Below the pieces are notes generated by a model that ran no database searches, was not told the DNA's origin, and saw only the letters and a list, made by a program, of their open reading frames with translations. Below, in pieces: positions 6,936-16,919 of a stretch of DNA of 64,000 nucleotides. A program made the position numbers and the translations under genes. The DNA is from Ectopseudomonas chengduensis (lineage in GTDB: Bacteria > Pseudomonadota > Gammaproteobacteria > Pseudomonadales > Pseudomonadaceae): assembly GCF_015712065.1 (NCBI RefSeq), contig NZ_JACFYZ010000011.1:1-64000 (forward strand), read 5' to 3'. The number at the start of each line of letters is the position of its first letter. Position 1 is the stretch's first letter.

Positions 6936-6971
6936 AACGCCGCGACGGCCCATGGCCGTCGCGGCGTTTTT
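6936..6971 (+). terminator. Intrinsic terminator of bcp
   Basis: A long, perfectly paired stem (ACGCCGCGACGGCC / GGCCGTCGCGGCGT) is followed by TTTTTG, just after the bcp stop. Confidence 0.9.
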
Positions 6972-7035
6972 GTTCGTCGGTAGCCTGGTTTGAGCTGTGC
7001 AAACCCAAGCTACCAAGCATCGATGCAGCACATGT

Positions 7036-7108
7036 GTAGGAGCGGCGCCCCGCCGCGAACATGGGTGGCGCGCAATTGACAAGCTTCGCCCCGGGGCGGG
7101 GCTCCTAC
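7036..7108. repeat. REP-like inverted repeat, family A (GTAGGAGCGGCGCCCC)
   Basis: Left arm GTAGGAGCGGCGCCCCGCC and right arm ending GGGGCGGGGCTCCTAC, with TTCGCCCC in between. Other copies are at 34311-34433 and 42144-42197. It lies between the convergent ends of bcp and perM. Confidence 0.8.
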
Positions 7109-7152
7109 GAAAGCCGCGCTGGAACCCAGGCACGGCCTTTGCCATCGACGCC

Positions 7153-8217
7153 TTATTCGGCGGACACCGGCTCGGTACGCGGCCAGGCGTTGATCACGGC
7201 CTTGAACAGGGTGGCCAACGGAATGGCGAAGAATACGCCCCAGAAGCCCCACAGACCGCCGAACAGCAGCACCGCGCAGATGATCGCCACCGGATGCAGG
7301 TTGACCGCCTCGGAGAACAGCAGCGGCACCAGCACGTTGCCATCGAGCGCCTGGATGATGCCGTAGATCACCATCAGGTAGAGGAACTGATCGCTCCAGC
7401 CCCACTGGAACAGGCCGATCAGCGCCACCGGCACGGTCACCACCACCGCGCCGATATAAGGCACCACTACCGACAGGCCGACCAACAGGGCCAACAGCGC
7501 GGCGTAATTGAGGCCCAGGTAGGCGAAGGCGATATAGGTGACCACGCCGCAGATGATGATCTCGATGAACTTGCCACGGATGTAGTTGGCGATCTGCTGG
7601 TTCATTTCCTGCGCCACCTGGGTAATCAGTGAGCGCTCGCGCGGCAGGTAGCTGCGAAACCACTGACCGATCTGCTCGCGGTCCTTGAGGAAGAAGAACA
7701 CCAGGATCGGCACCAGCACCAGGTAGATCATCACACTGACCAGCATCGGCAGGCTGGACAGGGAGAACGACAGCGCCCACTGGCCGAACTTGCCGGCTTC
7801 GCCGCGCATGCTGTCGATCAGTTGCACGACCTGCGCGTCGGTGATCAGGTTGGGGTAACGCTCCGGCAGCAGCAGGAACACCGATTGCCATTCGGCGGCC
7901 ATACGCGGCAGTTCATTGAACAGCGTGCTCAACTGTTGCCAGAGCAGCGGCATCAGCACCAGCAAAAACACCGTCAGGCCGCCCATGAACAGGGTGAACA
8001 CCAGCCAGACCGCCAGTACCTGCGGCACCTTCAGGCGCTCCAGGCCGTTGACCAGGCCCTGCATGAGAAAGGCCAGCACCAGGCCGGTCAGCACCGGCGC
8101 GAGCATGCCGCCCAGCGTCAGCACCACGGCAAAGCCCAGCACCAGCAGCACCGCCAACACCACCGCCTGTTCGTCGGAGAAGTAGCGGTGCAGCCAATCG
8201 CGTAAAACCTTGACCAT
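7153..8217 (-). CDS. perM: AI-2E family (PerM-like) inner-membrane transporter
   Basis: A 354-residue multi-pass membrane protein of the AI-2E transporter/PerM superfamily. Hydrophobic segments start near residues 18-60 (VVLAVLLVLGFAVVLTLGGML), a long periplasmic or coiled section follows (LPRMAAEWQSVFLLL), and the C-terminal half has at least four more segments. The family's signature region includes NQQIANYIRGKF and YLVLVPILVFFFLKDREQ. Substrates in this family vary and are unknown here. The ATG follows AAGGAATTCTG. It is read leftward, downstream of the tusA-like gene. The gene symbol is by family resemblance only. Confidence 0.8.
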   Translation of the reverse strand: MVKVLRDWLHRYFSDEQAVVLAVLLVLGFAVVLTLGGMLAPVLTGLVLAFLMQGLVNGLERLKVPQVLAVWLVFTLFMGGLTVFLLVLMPLLWQQLSTLFNELPRMAAEWQSVFLLLPERYPNLITDAQVVQLIDSMRGEAGKFGQWALSFSLSSLPMLVSVMIYLVLVPILVFFFLKDREQIGQWFRSYLPRERSLITQVAQEMNQQIANYIRGKFIEIIICGVVTYIAFAYLGLNYAALLALLVGLSVVVPYIGAVVVTVPVALIGLFQWGWSDQFLYLMVIYGIIQALDGNVLVPLLFSEAVNLHPVAIICAVLLFGGLWGFWGVFFAIPLATLFKAVINAWPRTEPVSAE

Positions 8218-8331
8218 CAGAATTCCTTAACGCAGAGAAGTGCCGGTTCTTTCACTACGCCCGCCACATGAAAAATGGCGCACGCCGCGCATGAATGACC
8301 ACGGGGATGTGTTTCAAGCTGCAACAGCTGT

Positions 8332-8571
8332 TCAGGCCTTGCGCAGCCAATAGCGGTAAACGCCTGCCTCGAGTTCTTCATGCAGCAACGCATGCCCGGC
8401 CAGGCTGGCGAAGGCGCGAAAGTCGCGCTGCGAGCCGGCGTCAGTGGCGCTGACCTTGAGCACCGCGCCACTGGCCAGGCGATTGAGTTCGAGCTTGGCC
8501 TTGAGCAAGGGCAGCGGGCAGTTCAGCCCGCAGGCATCGAGTTCAGCATCGAAAGCCGGTACGTCTGTCAT
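8332..8571 (-). CDS. TusA/SirA-family sulfur carrier
   Basis: A 79-residue protein with the family signature DACGLNCPLPLLKAK. Cys18 in the CPxP motif is the residue that carries persulfide sulfur. TusA-type proteins pass sulfur from cysteine desulfurases to tRNA thiolation or molybdenum-cofactor enzymes. In P. aeruginosa the homologue next to the M48 protease gene is linked to molybdoenzyme function and nitrate respiration, and gene order suggests this is the same gene. It is divergent from bepA and upstream of perM on the same strand. Confidence 0.88.
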   Translation of the reverse strand: MTDVPAFDAELDACGLNCPLPLLKAKLELNRLASGAVLKVSATDAGSQRDFRAFASLAGHALLHEELEAGVYRYWLRKA

Positions 8572-8679
8572 CGTCTACTCCTGATAGGTCGGCTAGGATA
8601 CCCAAGCCGCCACAACCCTGGCCAGCGCGGTAGCTGGCCGGCTACAGTAACGCCTTTGCCGCCCGAGAGCCCTGAGTGC

Positions 8680-10113
8680 ATGACTTTTCTGCGCCCCACC
8701 CTGCTGACGCTGGCCTGCCTGTTCGCCGCCCACACGGGTGCCAGTGACCTGCCGTCGCTAGGCGACGCCAGCTCCTCGATCGTCTCGCCCCAGCAAGAAC
8801 ACCAGCTCGGCCGTGCCTGGCTCGGCCTGCTGCGTGGCCAGGTTTCGCAACTGGACGACCCGCAACTGAAGGATTTCGTCGAGTCCAGCGTCTATCGCCT
8901 GTCGGAAACCAGCCAGTTGCAGGACCGCCGCCTGGAGTTCGTGTTGCTCAACAGCCCGCAGCTCAACGCCTTCGCCGCCCCCGGCGGGATCGTCGGGGTC
9001 AACGGTGGCCTGTTCCTTTATGCCCAGACCGAAGCCGAGTACGCCTCGGTCATGGCGCACGAATTGGCGCACTTGTCGCAGCGCCACTTCGCCCGTGGCG
9101 TCGAGGCCCAGCAACGCATGCAGCTGCCCATGATGGCGGCCATGCTCGCCGGCATTGTCGCCGCGGCGGCCGGCGCCGGCGATGCCGGCATGGCAGCGAT
9201 CATGTCGACCCAGGCCGCTGCCATTCAGGAACAACGGCGTTTCTCCCGGCAGAACGAACAGGAGGCCGACCGCATCGGCCTGGTCAACCTGGAAAAGGCC
9301 GGCTACGACCCACGCGCCATGCCGCTGATGTTCGAACGGCTGATGCGTCAGTACCGTTACGACGCCCGCCCGCCGGAATTCCTGCTGACCCACCCGGTGT
9401 CGGAATCGCGTATTGCCGACACCCGCAACCGCGCCGAGCAGTACCCGGCCACGGGCCGCGAAGACAGCTTGCGCTACCAGCTGATGCGCGCCCGCGTGCA
9501 ACTGACCTACGAAGAGACGCCGGGCGTTGCGGCCAAGCGCTTTCGCGCCATGCTCGACGAGAACCCTGGCCTCGATGCCGCACGCTACGGCCTGGTACTG
9601 GCGCAGATGAAAACCGGCCAACTCGCCGAGGCCGGTGAAACCCTGGCGCCACTACTGAGCAAGACCCCGGACGACATCACCTACAACCTGGCGCAGATCG
9701 AGCTAGATATGGCGGCCAATCGCCTGGACGCCGCCGAGCGTCGTCTGGAGCGCATGTTCACCCTCTACCCGAGCAACTACCCATTGCAGCAGGCTCGCGT
9801 CGATCTGCTGCTCAAGCAGCAACGCATCGCCGATGCCGAGCGCGCCCTGGACAATCTGCTCAAGACTCGCGCCAAGGACCCGGACGTCTGGTACCAGGTC
9901 GCCGAGGTGCGTGGCCTGAGTGGCAATACCATCGGCCTGCACCAGGCACGCGCGGAGTTCTTCGCCCTGGTCGGCGACTACAACCAGGCCATCGAGCAGT
10001 TGGACTTCGCCAAGCGCCGCGCCAGCAACAACTTCCAGCTGGCCTCGCGCATCGATGCCCGTCAGCGCGAACTCTCCGAGGAGAAGCGCCTGGTCGAGCA
10101 GATGCTGCGCTGA
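8680..10113 (+). CDS. bepA: Periplasmic M48 metalloprotease with TPR domain (BepA-like)
   Basis: A 477-residue protein starting MTFLRPTLLTLACLFAAHTGAS, with a signal peptide cut near residue 21. The zinc motif HELAH is at 127-131, and the third ligand glutamate lies in NEQEADRIG near residue 192. The C-terminal half (from about 270) is a TPR array (GLVLAQMKTGQLAEAGETL, LDAAERRLERMFTLYPSN). BepA helps assemble or degrade LptD and other outer-membrane proteins in the periplasm, working with the Bam machine. Full length for the family. The ATG at 8680 is chosen because it begins the signal peptide; the longer frame upstream is not coding. Confidence 0.92.
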   Translation: MTFLRPTLLTLACLFAAHTGASDLPSLGDASSSIVSPQQEHQLGRAWLGLLRGQVSQLDDPQLKDFVESSVYRLSETSQLQDRRLEFVLLNSPQLNAFAAPGGIVGVNGGLFLYAQTEAEYASVMAHELAHLSQRHFARGVEAQQRMQLPMMAAMLAGIVAAAAGAGDAGMAAIMSTQAAAIQEQRRFSRQNEQEADRIGLVNLEKAGYDPRAMPLMFERLMRQYRYDARPPEFLLTHPVSESRIADTRNRAEQYPATGREDSLRYQLMRARVQLTYEETPGVAAKRFRAMLDENPGLDAARYGLVLAQMKTGQLAEAGETLAPLLSKTPDDITYNLAQIELDMAANRLDAAERRLERMFTLYPSNYPLQQARVDLLLKQQRIADAERALDNLLKTRAKDPDVWYQVAEVRGLSGNTIGLHQARAEFFALVGDYNQAIEQLDFAKRRASNNFQLASRIDARQRELSEEKRLVEQMLR

Positions 10114-10301
10114 TCCGGAGCATGGCGGTGCGCGCAGCGCACCCTACCTCCCTGATCCCGGATTGCATCCGGGCTTGGGATTTCTGTCTAGCGCGACAGA
10201 CAGACGACTCGCGGCGCTACCGCCCTCTCCCCCAGCACCTCTCCACTAGGCGTGCCCCCAATAAATGGGAGAGGGGAGCACATTGCGTAGAACGTGAGTG
10301 C

Positions 10302-10361
10302 GTAGCCCGGATGCAATCCGGGACATCGGCGGCAAATTCCCCGGATTTCATCCGGGCTACG
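10302..10361. repeat. REP-like inverted repeat, family B (GTAGCCCGGATGCAATCCGGG)
   Basis: The left arm begins GTAGCCCGGATGCAATCC and the right arm ends GGATTTCATCCGGGCTAC. Further copies are at 28053-28111 and 50138-50197, with a half copy at 34223-34244. Confidence 0.85.
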
Positions 10362-10380
10362 TAAGCCTGTGAATACCGCC

Positions 10381-10412
10381 CAACAAAAAGAAGCCCCGCA
10401 CTTGGCGGGGCT
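10381..10412 (-). terminator. Intrinsic terminator of gdhB (probably bidirectional)
   Basis: Stem AGCCCCGC / GCGGGGCT, with TTCTTTTTG on the leftward strand and CTTTTATTT on the rightward strand. It lies 21 bases beyond the gdhB stop. Confidence 0.85.
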
Positions 10413-10432
10413 CTTTTATTTCAGCGCACGGC

Positions 10433-13400
10433 TCAGGCGCTTTGCGCCAGGTCCATCAGCTCGCGGTTGGCGACCGCGTACATGGCGTAGTCGGTGCCGG
10501 TCGCCGAACGCAGCTCGGTCAGCATCGCCTTCCAGCGGTCGACCAGGCGTTGATGCTGGTCGAGCCACAGGGCCACGCGCGCTTCGATTTCCTGCGGACC
10601 ATCGGCCATCTGCAGCACCGACACGGTGATCGCACGCTGCTGCCAGTCCAGATCATCACGGAAGGCTTCGCGGGCCAGCGCCTGCCAGTTGTTCTCCACT
10701 GGCAGACTGGTGATCTGCTGCAGGTACCAGGACAGCTCCAGGGAGCCGCCAACGGCGAAGTAGGCAGTCGCCACCTCGCTGGCATCCTTGCCGGTGACGT
10801 CCGCCGCTTCGATGATCGGCAGCAAGGTGTACAGATGGCTGGTGCCGGCGACGACGCGCGCCAGCTCTTCCGGCGTGCCGGCTTCGACGAAGCTCTGGTA
10901 GCGCGCCAGCCACTGCTCGCGGGCCGGGCCTTCGAGCAATTCGTCCAGACGGCCGACCAGCGCTTCGATACGCGGTGCGAAATGCGCCACGTCGCGCGCG
11001 GCATCCAGCTCGTTACGGCGGCTGCGCAGGAACCAGCGGGTAGCGCGGCGGCCCAGGCGCATCAGCTCGTCCATCAACTGCAGTTGCAGATCGGCCGATA
11101 CCTTGTAGTCCAGCGCCTCGATCTGCGCCCACCAGTGCGGCAAGCGGAACAGGTCACGCACGATCACGTAGGCGCCGGCGACGTTGGCCGCGCTCATGCC
11201 GGTGGACTCCTTCAGGCGCTGCACGAAGGTGATGCCCATGTGGTTGACCAGGTCGTTGGCGATCTGCGTGCTGACGATTTCGCGCTTGAGGCGGTGACGG
11301 CGCATGGCGTCGCCGAACTTCTCGGTGAGGATCGCCGGGAAGGCGGTTTCCATCTCGCGCGCCAGGTAGTCGTCGTCCGGCACCAGGGACTTGAGCAGCG
11401 ACTCCTTGAGGTCGATCTTGCTGTAGGAGATCAGCACCGACAGCTCCGGCCGGGTCAGGCCCTGGCCGTTGGTGGCGCGCTCGTTCAGCTCCTCGTCCGA
11501 CGGCAGGAACTCCAGGGCGCGGTCGAGCTTGCCGGCGCTTTCCAGCGCATTCATCAGGCGCTTGTACTCGCCAACGCGCTCACGGGCACGACGCTCGGCC
11601 AGCGACAGCGCCTGGGTCTGCTTGTAGTTGTTGCCGAGCACCAGCTCGGACACATCGTCGGTCATCTCGACCAGCAGCTTGTTGCGCTGCTTCTCGGTCA
11701 TGTCACCGCCGGACACGATCTCGCCGAGCAGGATCTTGATGTTCACCTCGTGGTCGGAGCAGTCCACGCCACCGGCGTTGTCGATGAAGTCGGTGTTGCT
11801 GGCGCCGCCGTGCAGGCCGAATTCGACGCGGCCGAGCTGGGTCATGCCCAGGTTGCCGCCCTCGCCCACCACCTTGGCGCGCAGTTCACGGCCGTCCACG
11901 CGCAGCGCGTCGTTGGCCTTGTCGCCGACGTCGGCGTGGCTCTCCTTGCTGGATTTGACGTAAGTGCCGATGCCGCCGTTCCACAGCAGGTCGACCGGTG
12001 CCTTGAGCAGCGCGTTGAGCAGCTCGGTAGGCGCCAGCTTGTCGGCCGCGATGTCGAAGCGCGCCTTCATCTGCGGGGTGATGGCGATGCTCTTGGCGCT
12101 GCGCAGGAAGATGCCGCCGCCGTCGGAAATCAGCTTGGCGTCGTAATCGGCCCAGCTCGAACGCGGCAGCTCGAACAAACGCTTGCGCTCGACGAAGCTC
12201 TTGGCGGCGTCCGGGTTCGGGTCGATGAAGATATGCATGTGGTTGAAGGCCGCTACCAGCTGTAGGCTTTCCGACAGCAGCAAGCCATTGCCGAATACGT
12301 CGCCGGCCATGTCGCCGATGCCGATCACGGTGACGTTGTCCTTCTGCACGTCGATGCCGCGCTCGCGGAAGTGACGCTGCACCGAAACCCAGCCGCCCTT
12401 GGCGGTGATGCCCATACCCTTGTGGTCGTAGCCGGCCGAGCCGCCAGAGGCGAAGGCGTCACCGAGCCAGAAGTCATATTCGGCGGCGATGCCGTTGGCG
12501 ATGTCGGAGAAGGTCGCGGTGCCCTTGTCCGCCGCCACTACCAGGTAGGGGTCATCGGCGTCGTGGCGTACGACGTTCTGCGGCGGTACTACCTCGCCTT
12601 CCTTGAGGTTGTCGGTAATGTCGAGCAGGCCGCTGATGAAGATGCGGTAGCAGGCGATACCCTCAGCCATCACCTCGTCACGCGAACCGCCGACCGGCAT
12701 CTTGCGCGGTACGAAGCCGCCCTTGGCGCCCATCGGCACGATCACCGCGTTCTTCACCTGCTGCGCCTTGACCAGGCCGAGCACCTCGGTGCGGAAGTCC
12801 TCTTCACGATCCGACCAGCGCAGGCCGCCGCGAGCGACGTCACCGAAGCGCAGGTGCACACCTTCGACGCGCGGGCTGTAGACGAAGATCTCGAACTTCG
12901 GCACCGGCCGTGGAATCTCCGGGATCAGGCGCGGGCTGAGTTTGAAGCTGAAATAGGACTTGGCCGCGCCGCTGGCATCGGCCTGGAAGAAGTTGGTGCG
13001 CAGGGTGGCTTTGATCAGGTCCAGATAGCGACGCAGGATGCGGTCTTCGTTGAGTACGGCGACGTTGTCCAGCGCGGCGAGGATGGCCTGTTCGAGCTTC
13101 TGCTGCTTGTCTTCCAGATCCTCGGCGGTGAGCTTGCGCGCGAGGTAAAAACGGGTGCGGAACAGGCGCACCAGCTCCTTGGCGATGTTGGCGTGGTTGA
13201 TCAGGGTCGCAGCGATATAGCTGAGGTCGAAGCCCAGGCGGATCTGCTTCAGGTAGCGCGCGTAGGCACGCAGCAGCGCCACTTCACGCCAGGGCATGGC
13301 GGCGGTCAGCACCAGGCGGTTGAACGCATCGTTCTCGGCATCGCCGCCGACGATGTGAATGAAGGCGTCCTGAAGGGTGTCGTTGAGCTGCTGGATGTCG

Positions 13401-15274
13401 ACGTCCAGGCCTTCGGCGTAGGTGAAGGCGAAGTCGTGGATCCAGAACTCGCGGCCGTCATTGCGGCGCAGCTTGTAGGGGAACTCGCCAAGCACGCGCA
13501 GGCCGAGGTTCTCCAGAATCGGTAGCACGTCGGACAGCGGCAGCGGTGTATCGGCGTGATACAGCTTGCAGTGCAGTTGCTGCCCTGTCTGGGCCAATGG
13601 CTGGTAGAAGCTCATCACCAGCGGTTTGTCGTTGCTCAGACTGAGCAGGTGCTGCATGTCCACCACTGCCGAGTGCGGGGCGAAACGCTCGCGGTAACCG
13701 GCCGGGAAGCCGCCGGGGAATTCGGCCAGGACGTTGGTGCCCTGGGCTTCGCCGAGGCTTTCGACCATCAGGCTGGCGTAGTCGTCCTTCCACGAACGGC
13801 AGGCCTGGATGACTTCCTTCTCCAGAAGCACGGGGTCGATCTGGGTCTTGTTCTTCGGGTCGACGCGCAGGATGAACTGCACGCGTGCCAGCACCGACTC
13901 GGAGAAGAAGGTCCAGAACTCGCAATCGGTGGCCTGCAGACGCTCCATCAGCACCTGCTGGATCTTCATCCGGGTTTCGGTGGAATAGACGTCGCGCGGC
14001 ACGTAGGCCAGGCAGTAGCAGAAGCGGCCGTAGGGATCGCGACGCAGGAACACGCGAATCTTGTTGCGCTCCTGAATCTGCACGATGGACAGCGCGGTGT
14101 TGAACAGGTCGTCCACCGGAGTCTGGAACAGGTCGTCACGCGGCAGCACTTCCAGCACCTGAGCCAGTTCCTTGCCCAGGTGAGCACTGCTGTCGAAGCC
14201 CGAACGCTGCTTGATCACGTCCACCTTGCGGCGGATGTAGGGGATGTTCCATACGCTCTCGGCATACACCGCCGAGGTGTACAGGCCCATGAAGCGGCAT
14301 TCCTTGACCACGTTGCCCTTGGCATCGAGCTCGCGGATGGAGACGAAATCCGGATAGGCCGGCCGATGCACACGGCTCGGCACTGCAGCCTTGGCGAAAG
14401 ACAACAGCTGCGGCTCGCGCAGGTAGGCCACCGCCTCAGGCTCGATGTGCAGCTCCTCGGCGGACAAGCCGGTGCGCAGGCGCTTGGACAGGCCGAGCAG
14501 GGATTTCTCGTCGTAGACGATGCTGCCGCCATCGGCGGTCGGCACGACGGTGAATTCCTCGTAGCCGAGGAAGGTGAAGTGGTTGTCCAGCAACCAGTTC
14601 AGGTAGATCTTGATTTCATCCAGTTCGGCCTTGTCCACCTTGAGCTTGGCGCGATCCAGCCAGGCCAGCAGCTCGCGTGCCTTGGCCTTCATCGGCTGGA
14701 AGTCGGCGACGCTCATGCGCACGTCACTGAAAACTTCGTGAATGGCCCTCTCCAGGGTTTTCAGTTCGGCGGAGCTGGAGCAGCGGTCGATTTCCAGGAA
14801 CATCAGCGCTTCCTGCAGCACGCCCTCGCCCTGGGTACCACGCGGCAGGATCTCCAGCAGCTGGCCATTCTTGTCGCGGCGCACGCTGAACACGCTGTTC
14901 TGCAGGGTGTGGATGCTGTAACCGTGGCGATTGAGTTCCATGCGCACCGAGTCGACCAGGAACGGGATGTCGCCATGCAGGATTTCCACCGCCGTGTGGG
15001 TGGACTGCCAGCCGTGCTTCTCGTAATCGGGGTTGAAGGTGCGCACCTGCGGCTTGGCGTGATCGAAATGCTCCAGCATGTGCCAGGCCGACAGGGTGCA
15101 GCCGACCAGGTCGGACAGACGCCGCTGGGTCAACTCCTCGAGGGCGATGATGCCGAAGAACTGTTCGGCGAATAGGGCTACTTGTGGCAGCGCCTGCTCA
15201 CTCACGTGCTGTGCCAGGGCCGCTTGCAGTTGGTGCTGGAAGTCGGCTTTGCTGGCCGCCGTAAAGAACGCCAT
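10433..15274 (-). CDS. gdhB: NAD-specific glutamate dehydrogenase, large 180-kDa type
   Basis: A 1613-residue enzyme that oxidises glutamate to 2-oxoglutarate and ammonia, used in arginine and glutamate catabolism. The N-terminal ~700 residues are the regulatory region with ACT-like modules (HGDIPFLVDSVRMELNRHGY). The dehydrogenase core spans roughly 740-1240: KAQQVKNAVIVPMGAKGGFV holds the substrate lysines and VIGIGDMAGDVFGNG the NAD-binding turn. The C-terminal helical domain follows. The length matches the P. aeruginosa enzyme, which is allosterically activated by arginine. It is a single-gene unit with its own terminator. The ~280 bases upstream hold no other gene. Confidence 0.97.
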   Translation of the reverse strand: MAFFTAASKADFQHQLQAALAQHVSEQALPQVALFAEQFFGIIALEELTQRRLSDLVGCTLSAWHMLEHFDHAKPQVRTFNPDYEKHGWQSTHTAVEILHGDIPFLVDSVRMELNRHGYSIHTLQNSVFSVRRDKNGQLLEILPRGTQGEGVLQEALMFLEIDRCSSSAELKTLERAIHEVFSDVRMSVADFQPMKAKARELLAWLDRAKLKVDKAELDEIKIYLNWLLDNHFTFLGYEEFTVVPTADGGSIVYDEKSLLGLSKRLRTGLSAEELHIEPEAVAYLREPQLLSFAKAAVPSRVHRPAYPDFVSIRELDAKGNVVKECRFMGLYTSAVYAESVWNIPYIRRKVDVIKQRSGFDSSAHLGKELAQVLEVLPRDDLFQTPVDDLFNTALSIVQIQERNKIRVFLRRDPYGRFCYCLAYVPRDVYSTETRMKIQQVLMERLQATDCEFWTFFSESVLARVQFILRVDPKNKTQIDPVLLEKEVIQACRSWKDDYASLMVESLGEAQGTNVLAEFPGGFPAGYRERFAPHSAVVDMQHLLSLSNDKPLVMSFYQPLAQTGQQLHCKLYHADTPLPLSDVLPILENLGLRVLGEFPYKLRRNDGREFWIHDFAFTYAEGLDVDIQQLNDTLQDAFIHIVGGDAENDAFNRLVLTAAMPWREVALLRAYARYLKQIRLGFDLSYIAATLINHANIAKELVRLFRTRFYLARKLTAEDLEDKQQKLEQAILAALDNVAVLNEDRILRRYLDLIKATLRTNFFQADASGAAKSYFSFKLSPRLIPEIPRPVPKFEIFVYSPRVEGVHLRFGDVARGGLRWSDREEDFRTEVLGLVKAQQVKNAVIVPMGAKGGFVPRKMPVGGSRDEVMAEGIACYRIFISGLLDITDNLKEGEVVPPQNVVRHDADDPYLVVAADKGTATFSDIANGIAAEYDFWLGDAFASGGSAGYDHKGMGITAKGGWVSVQRHFRERGIDVQKDNVTVIGIGDMAGDVFGNGLLLSESLQLVAAFNHMHIFIDPNPDAAKSFVERKRLFELPRSSWADYDAKLISDGGGIFLRSAKSIAITPQMKARFDIAADKLAPTELLNALLKAPVDLLWNGGIGTYVKSSKESHADVGDKANDALRVDGRELRAKVVGEGGNLGMTQLGRVEFGLHGGASNTDFIDNAGGVDCSDHEVNIKILLGEIVSGGDMTEKQRNKLLVEMTDDVSELVLGNNYKQTQALSLAERRARERVGEYKRLMNALESAGKLDRALEFLPSDEELNERATNGQGLTRPELSVLISYSKIDLKESLLKSLVPDDDYLAREMETAFPAILTEKFGDAMRRHRLKREIVSTQIANDLVNHMGITFVQRLKESTGMSAANVAGAYVIVRDLFRLPHWWAQIEALDYKVSADLQLQLMDELMRLGRRATRWFLRSRRNELDAARDVAHFAPRIEALVGRLDELLEGPAREQWLARYQSFVEAGTPEELARVVAGTSHLYTLLPIIEAADVTGKDASEVATAYFAVGGSLELSWYLQQITSLPVENNWQALAREAFRDDLDWQQRAITVSVLQMADGPQEIEARVALWLDQHQRLVDRWKAMLTELRSATGTDYAMYAVANRELMDLAQSA

Positions 15275-15556
15275 GGTTTTGCTCCATTGGGCTGGTGGTT
15301 CGACAGGAGGTCTGGATCGCTGTCGTGAGGTGTTAGTTCAACGTTAGTCCATGAAGCGACGATGACACTTGCGAGTCGCATGCGGACCGGCGTGAAGGGA
15401 GCGACCGACTGGTCACATATAGCCAGCGAGCTTAACGAGGGATGGCCCGCAACCGCTTGCGGCGCTGCGACATTTTCTTTCAAGGCTGCACCGGCACGGT
15501 GCAAAAAGAAAAAGCCATGGCCCGCCAGCGGAGCGCGAGCGGGCCAGGGAGAGAGA

Positions 15557-16873
15557 TCAGGTGCCGCGCATCGCTTGGGGCAGCGCCAGCACGATCTGCG
15601 GGAACAAGGTGATGAGGATCGCCGCCAGCACCAGCAGGAGGAAGAACGGGAAGCTGGCACGCGCCACCGCGCCAAGGTTACGCCCAGTGAGGTTCTGGAT
15701 GACGAACAGGTTGAAACCCACCGGCGGGGTGATCTGCGCCATTTCCACCACCAGGATGACGAAGATGCCGAACCACAGCAGATCGATCCCGGCAGCCTGC
15801 ACTGCCGGCAGAATCACTGCGGTGGTCAGCAGGATGATCGAGATGCCGTCGAGGAAGCAGCCCAGGGCGATGAAGAACAACGTCAGCGCCAGCAGCAACA
15901 GGTACGGCGACAGCTGTTTGGCGATGATCCAGTCGGCCAGCGCCGCCGGCAGGCCGGTGAAGCTCATGGCCGAGGTCAGGTACGCCGCGCCGAGCAGGAT
16001 GAAGAAGATCATGCACGAGGTGGACACCGCGCCCATCAGGCTGGCCATGAAGGTTTCCCGGGTCAGCGCCCCCGAGACCAGCGCGATCAGCAGCGCCCCG
16101 ACCACACCCACCGCCGCTGCCTCGGTGGCCGTGGCGATGCCGCCGTAGATCGAACCGATCACCGCGACGATCAGCCCTAGTACCGGAATCAGCAGTTTGG
16201 CTCGGCGCAGTTTGTCCATGAACGGTAGGCGCTCGCCCTCCTCCGGCAGCTTGCTGCGATTGCAGGCAGACCAGAGCATCAGGTAGCCACTGAAGATCGC
16301 CAGCAGCAGCAGGCCCGGCAGAATGCCGGCGATGAACAGGCGCGAGATCGATACCTGCGCCGCCACGCCATAGACGATCATCATGATCGACGGCGGAATC
16401 AGCAAACCGAGCGTGCCGGCACCGGCCAGCGAGCCCATGGCGATGGATTCCGGGTAGCCGCGCGACTTCAGCTCGGGCAGAGAGATACGGCCGATGGTGG
16501 CAGCGGTGGCAGCGGAAGAGCCGCTGACCGCGGCGAACAGGCCGCAGCCGAACACGTTGACGTGCAACAACCGCCCCGGCAGGCCACGCATCCACGGCGC
16601 CAGGCCATTGAACATGTCTTCGGAAAGTCGGGTGCGATAGAGAATCTCGCCCATCCAGATGAACAGCGGCAGCGCCGTCAATGTCCAGCTGGCGCTGGAA
16701 GCCCAGCTGGTGGAGGCGAGAATCGAGCCGGCCGGCGCACCGCCGAACAGCTCCATGCCGATGATGCCAACGCCGAGCAACGACAGGGCAACCCAGACGC
16801 CGCCGCCAAGCAGCACGAACAGCGCCAGCAGCAGGGTGATTGTAATGATTGTGTAGTCCACGGGTTCACTCAC
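15557..16873 (-). CDS. dctM: TRAP transporter large permease (DctM type)
   Basis: A 438-residue inner-membrane protein, the ion-coupled transport subunit of a TRAP system. It has about 12 hydrophobic segments and the typical sequences SGSSAATAATIGRISLPEL, LGLLIPPSIMMIVYG and ITPPVGFNLFVIQ. The start is a GTG at 16873 without an obvious ribosome-binding site, so the exact start is uncertain; a GTG 12 bases further in is possible. It is last in the leftward run dctP-dctQ-dctM. Substrate is inferred from the neighbourhood (5-oxoproline or a related organic acid), not from the protein. Confidence 0.93.
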   Translation of the reverse strand: MSEPVDYTIITITLLLALFVLLGGGVWVALSLLGVGIIGMELFGGAPAGSILASTSWASSASWTLTALPLFIWMGEILYRTRLSEDMFNGLAPWMRGLPGRLLHVNVFGCGLFAAVSGSSAATAATIGRISLPELKSRGYPESIAMGSLAGAGTLGLLIPPSIMMIVYGVAAQVSISRLFIAGILPGLLLLAIFSGYLMLWSACNRSKLPEEGERLPFMDKLRRAKLLIPVLGLIVAVIGSIYGGIATATEAAAVGVVGALLIALVSGALTRETFMASLMGAVSTSCMIFFILLGAAYLTSAMSFTGLPAALADWIIAKQLSPYLLLLALTLFFIALGCFLDGISIILLTTAVILPAVQAAGIDLLWFGIFVILVVEMAQITPPVGFNLFVIQNLTGRNLGAVARASFPFFLLLVLAAILITLFPQIVLALPQAMRGT

Positions 16874-16919
16874 GAATGCAGTGCGGCGCTGGCCGCAATT
16901 AAAGGTCGAGCCAGCGGGC

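Larger units (their letters stand above)
10114..10432. other. Intergenic space between convergent bepA and gdhB with REP-like repeats
   Basis: No gene is seen. It holds a half repeat (about 10154-10177, CCCGGATTGCATCCGGGCTT), a full family B repeat at 10302-10361, and the gdhB terminator. Confidence 0.7.

Noticed and set aside
10442..12265. Long open frames (up to ~600 codons) on the strand opposite gdhB
   Set aside because: High-GC codon bias creates long antisense frames. They match no family, while the gdhB frame is conserved along its whole length.
15275..15556. A small gene or RNA between the TRAP dctM gene and gdhB
   Set aside because: Only short frames without ribosome-binding sites and a short TGCACCG/CGGTGCA hairpin (near 15486-15502) were seen.
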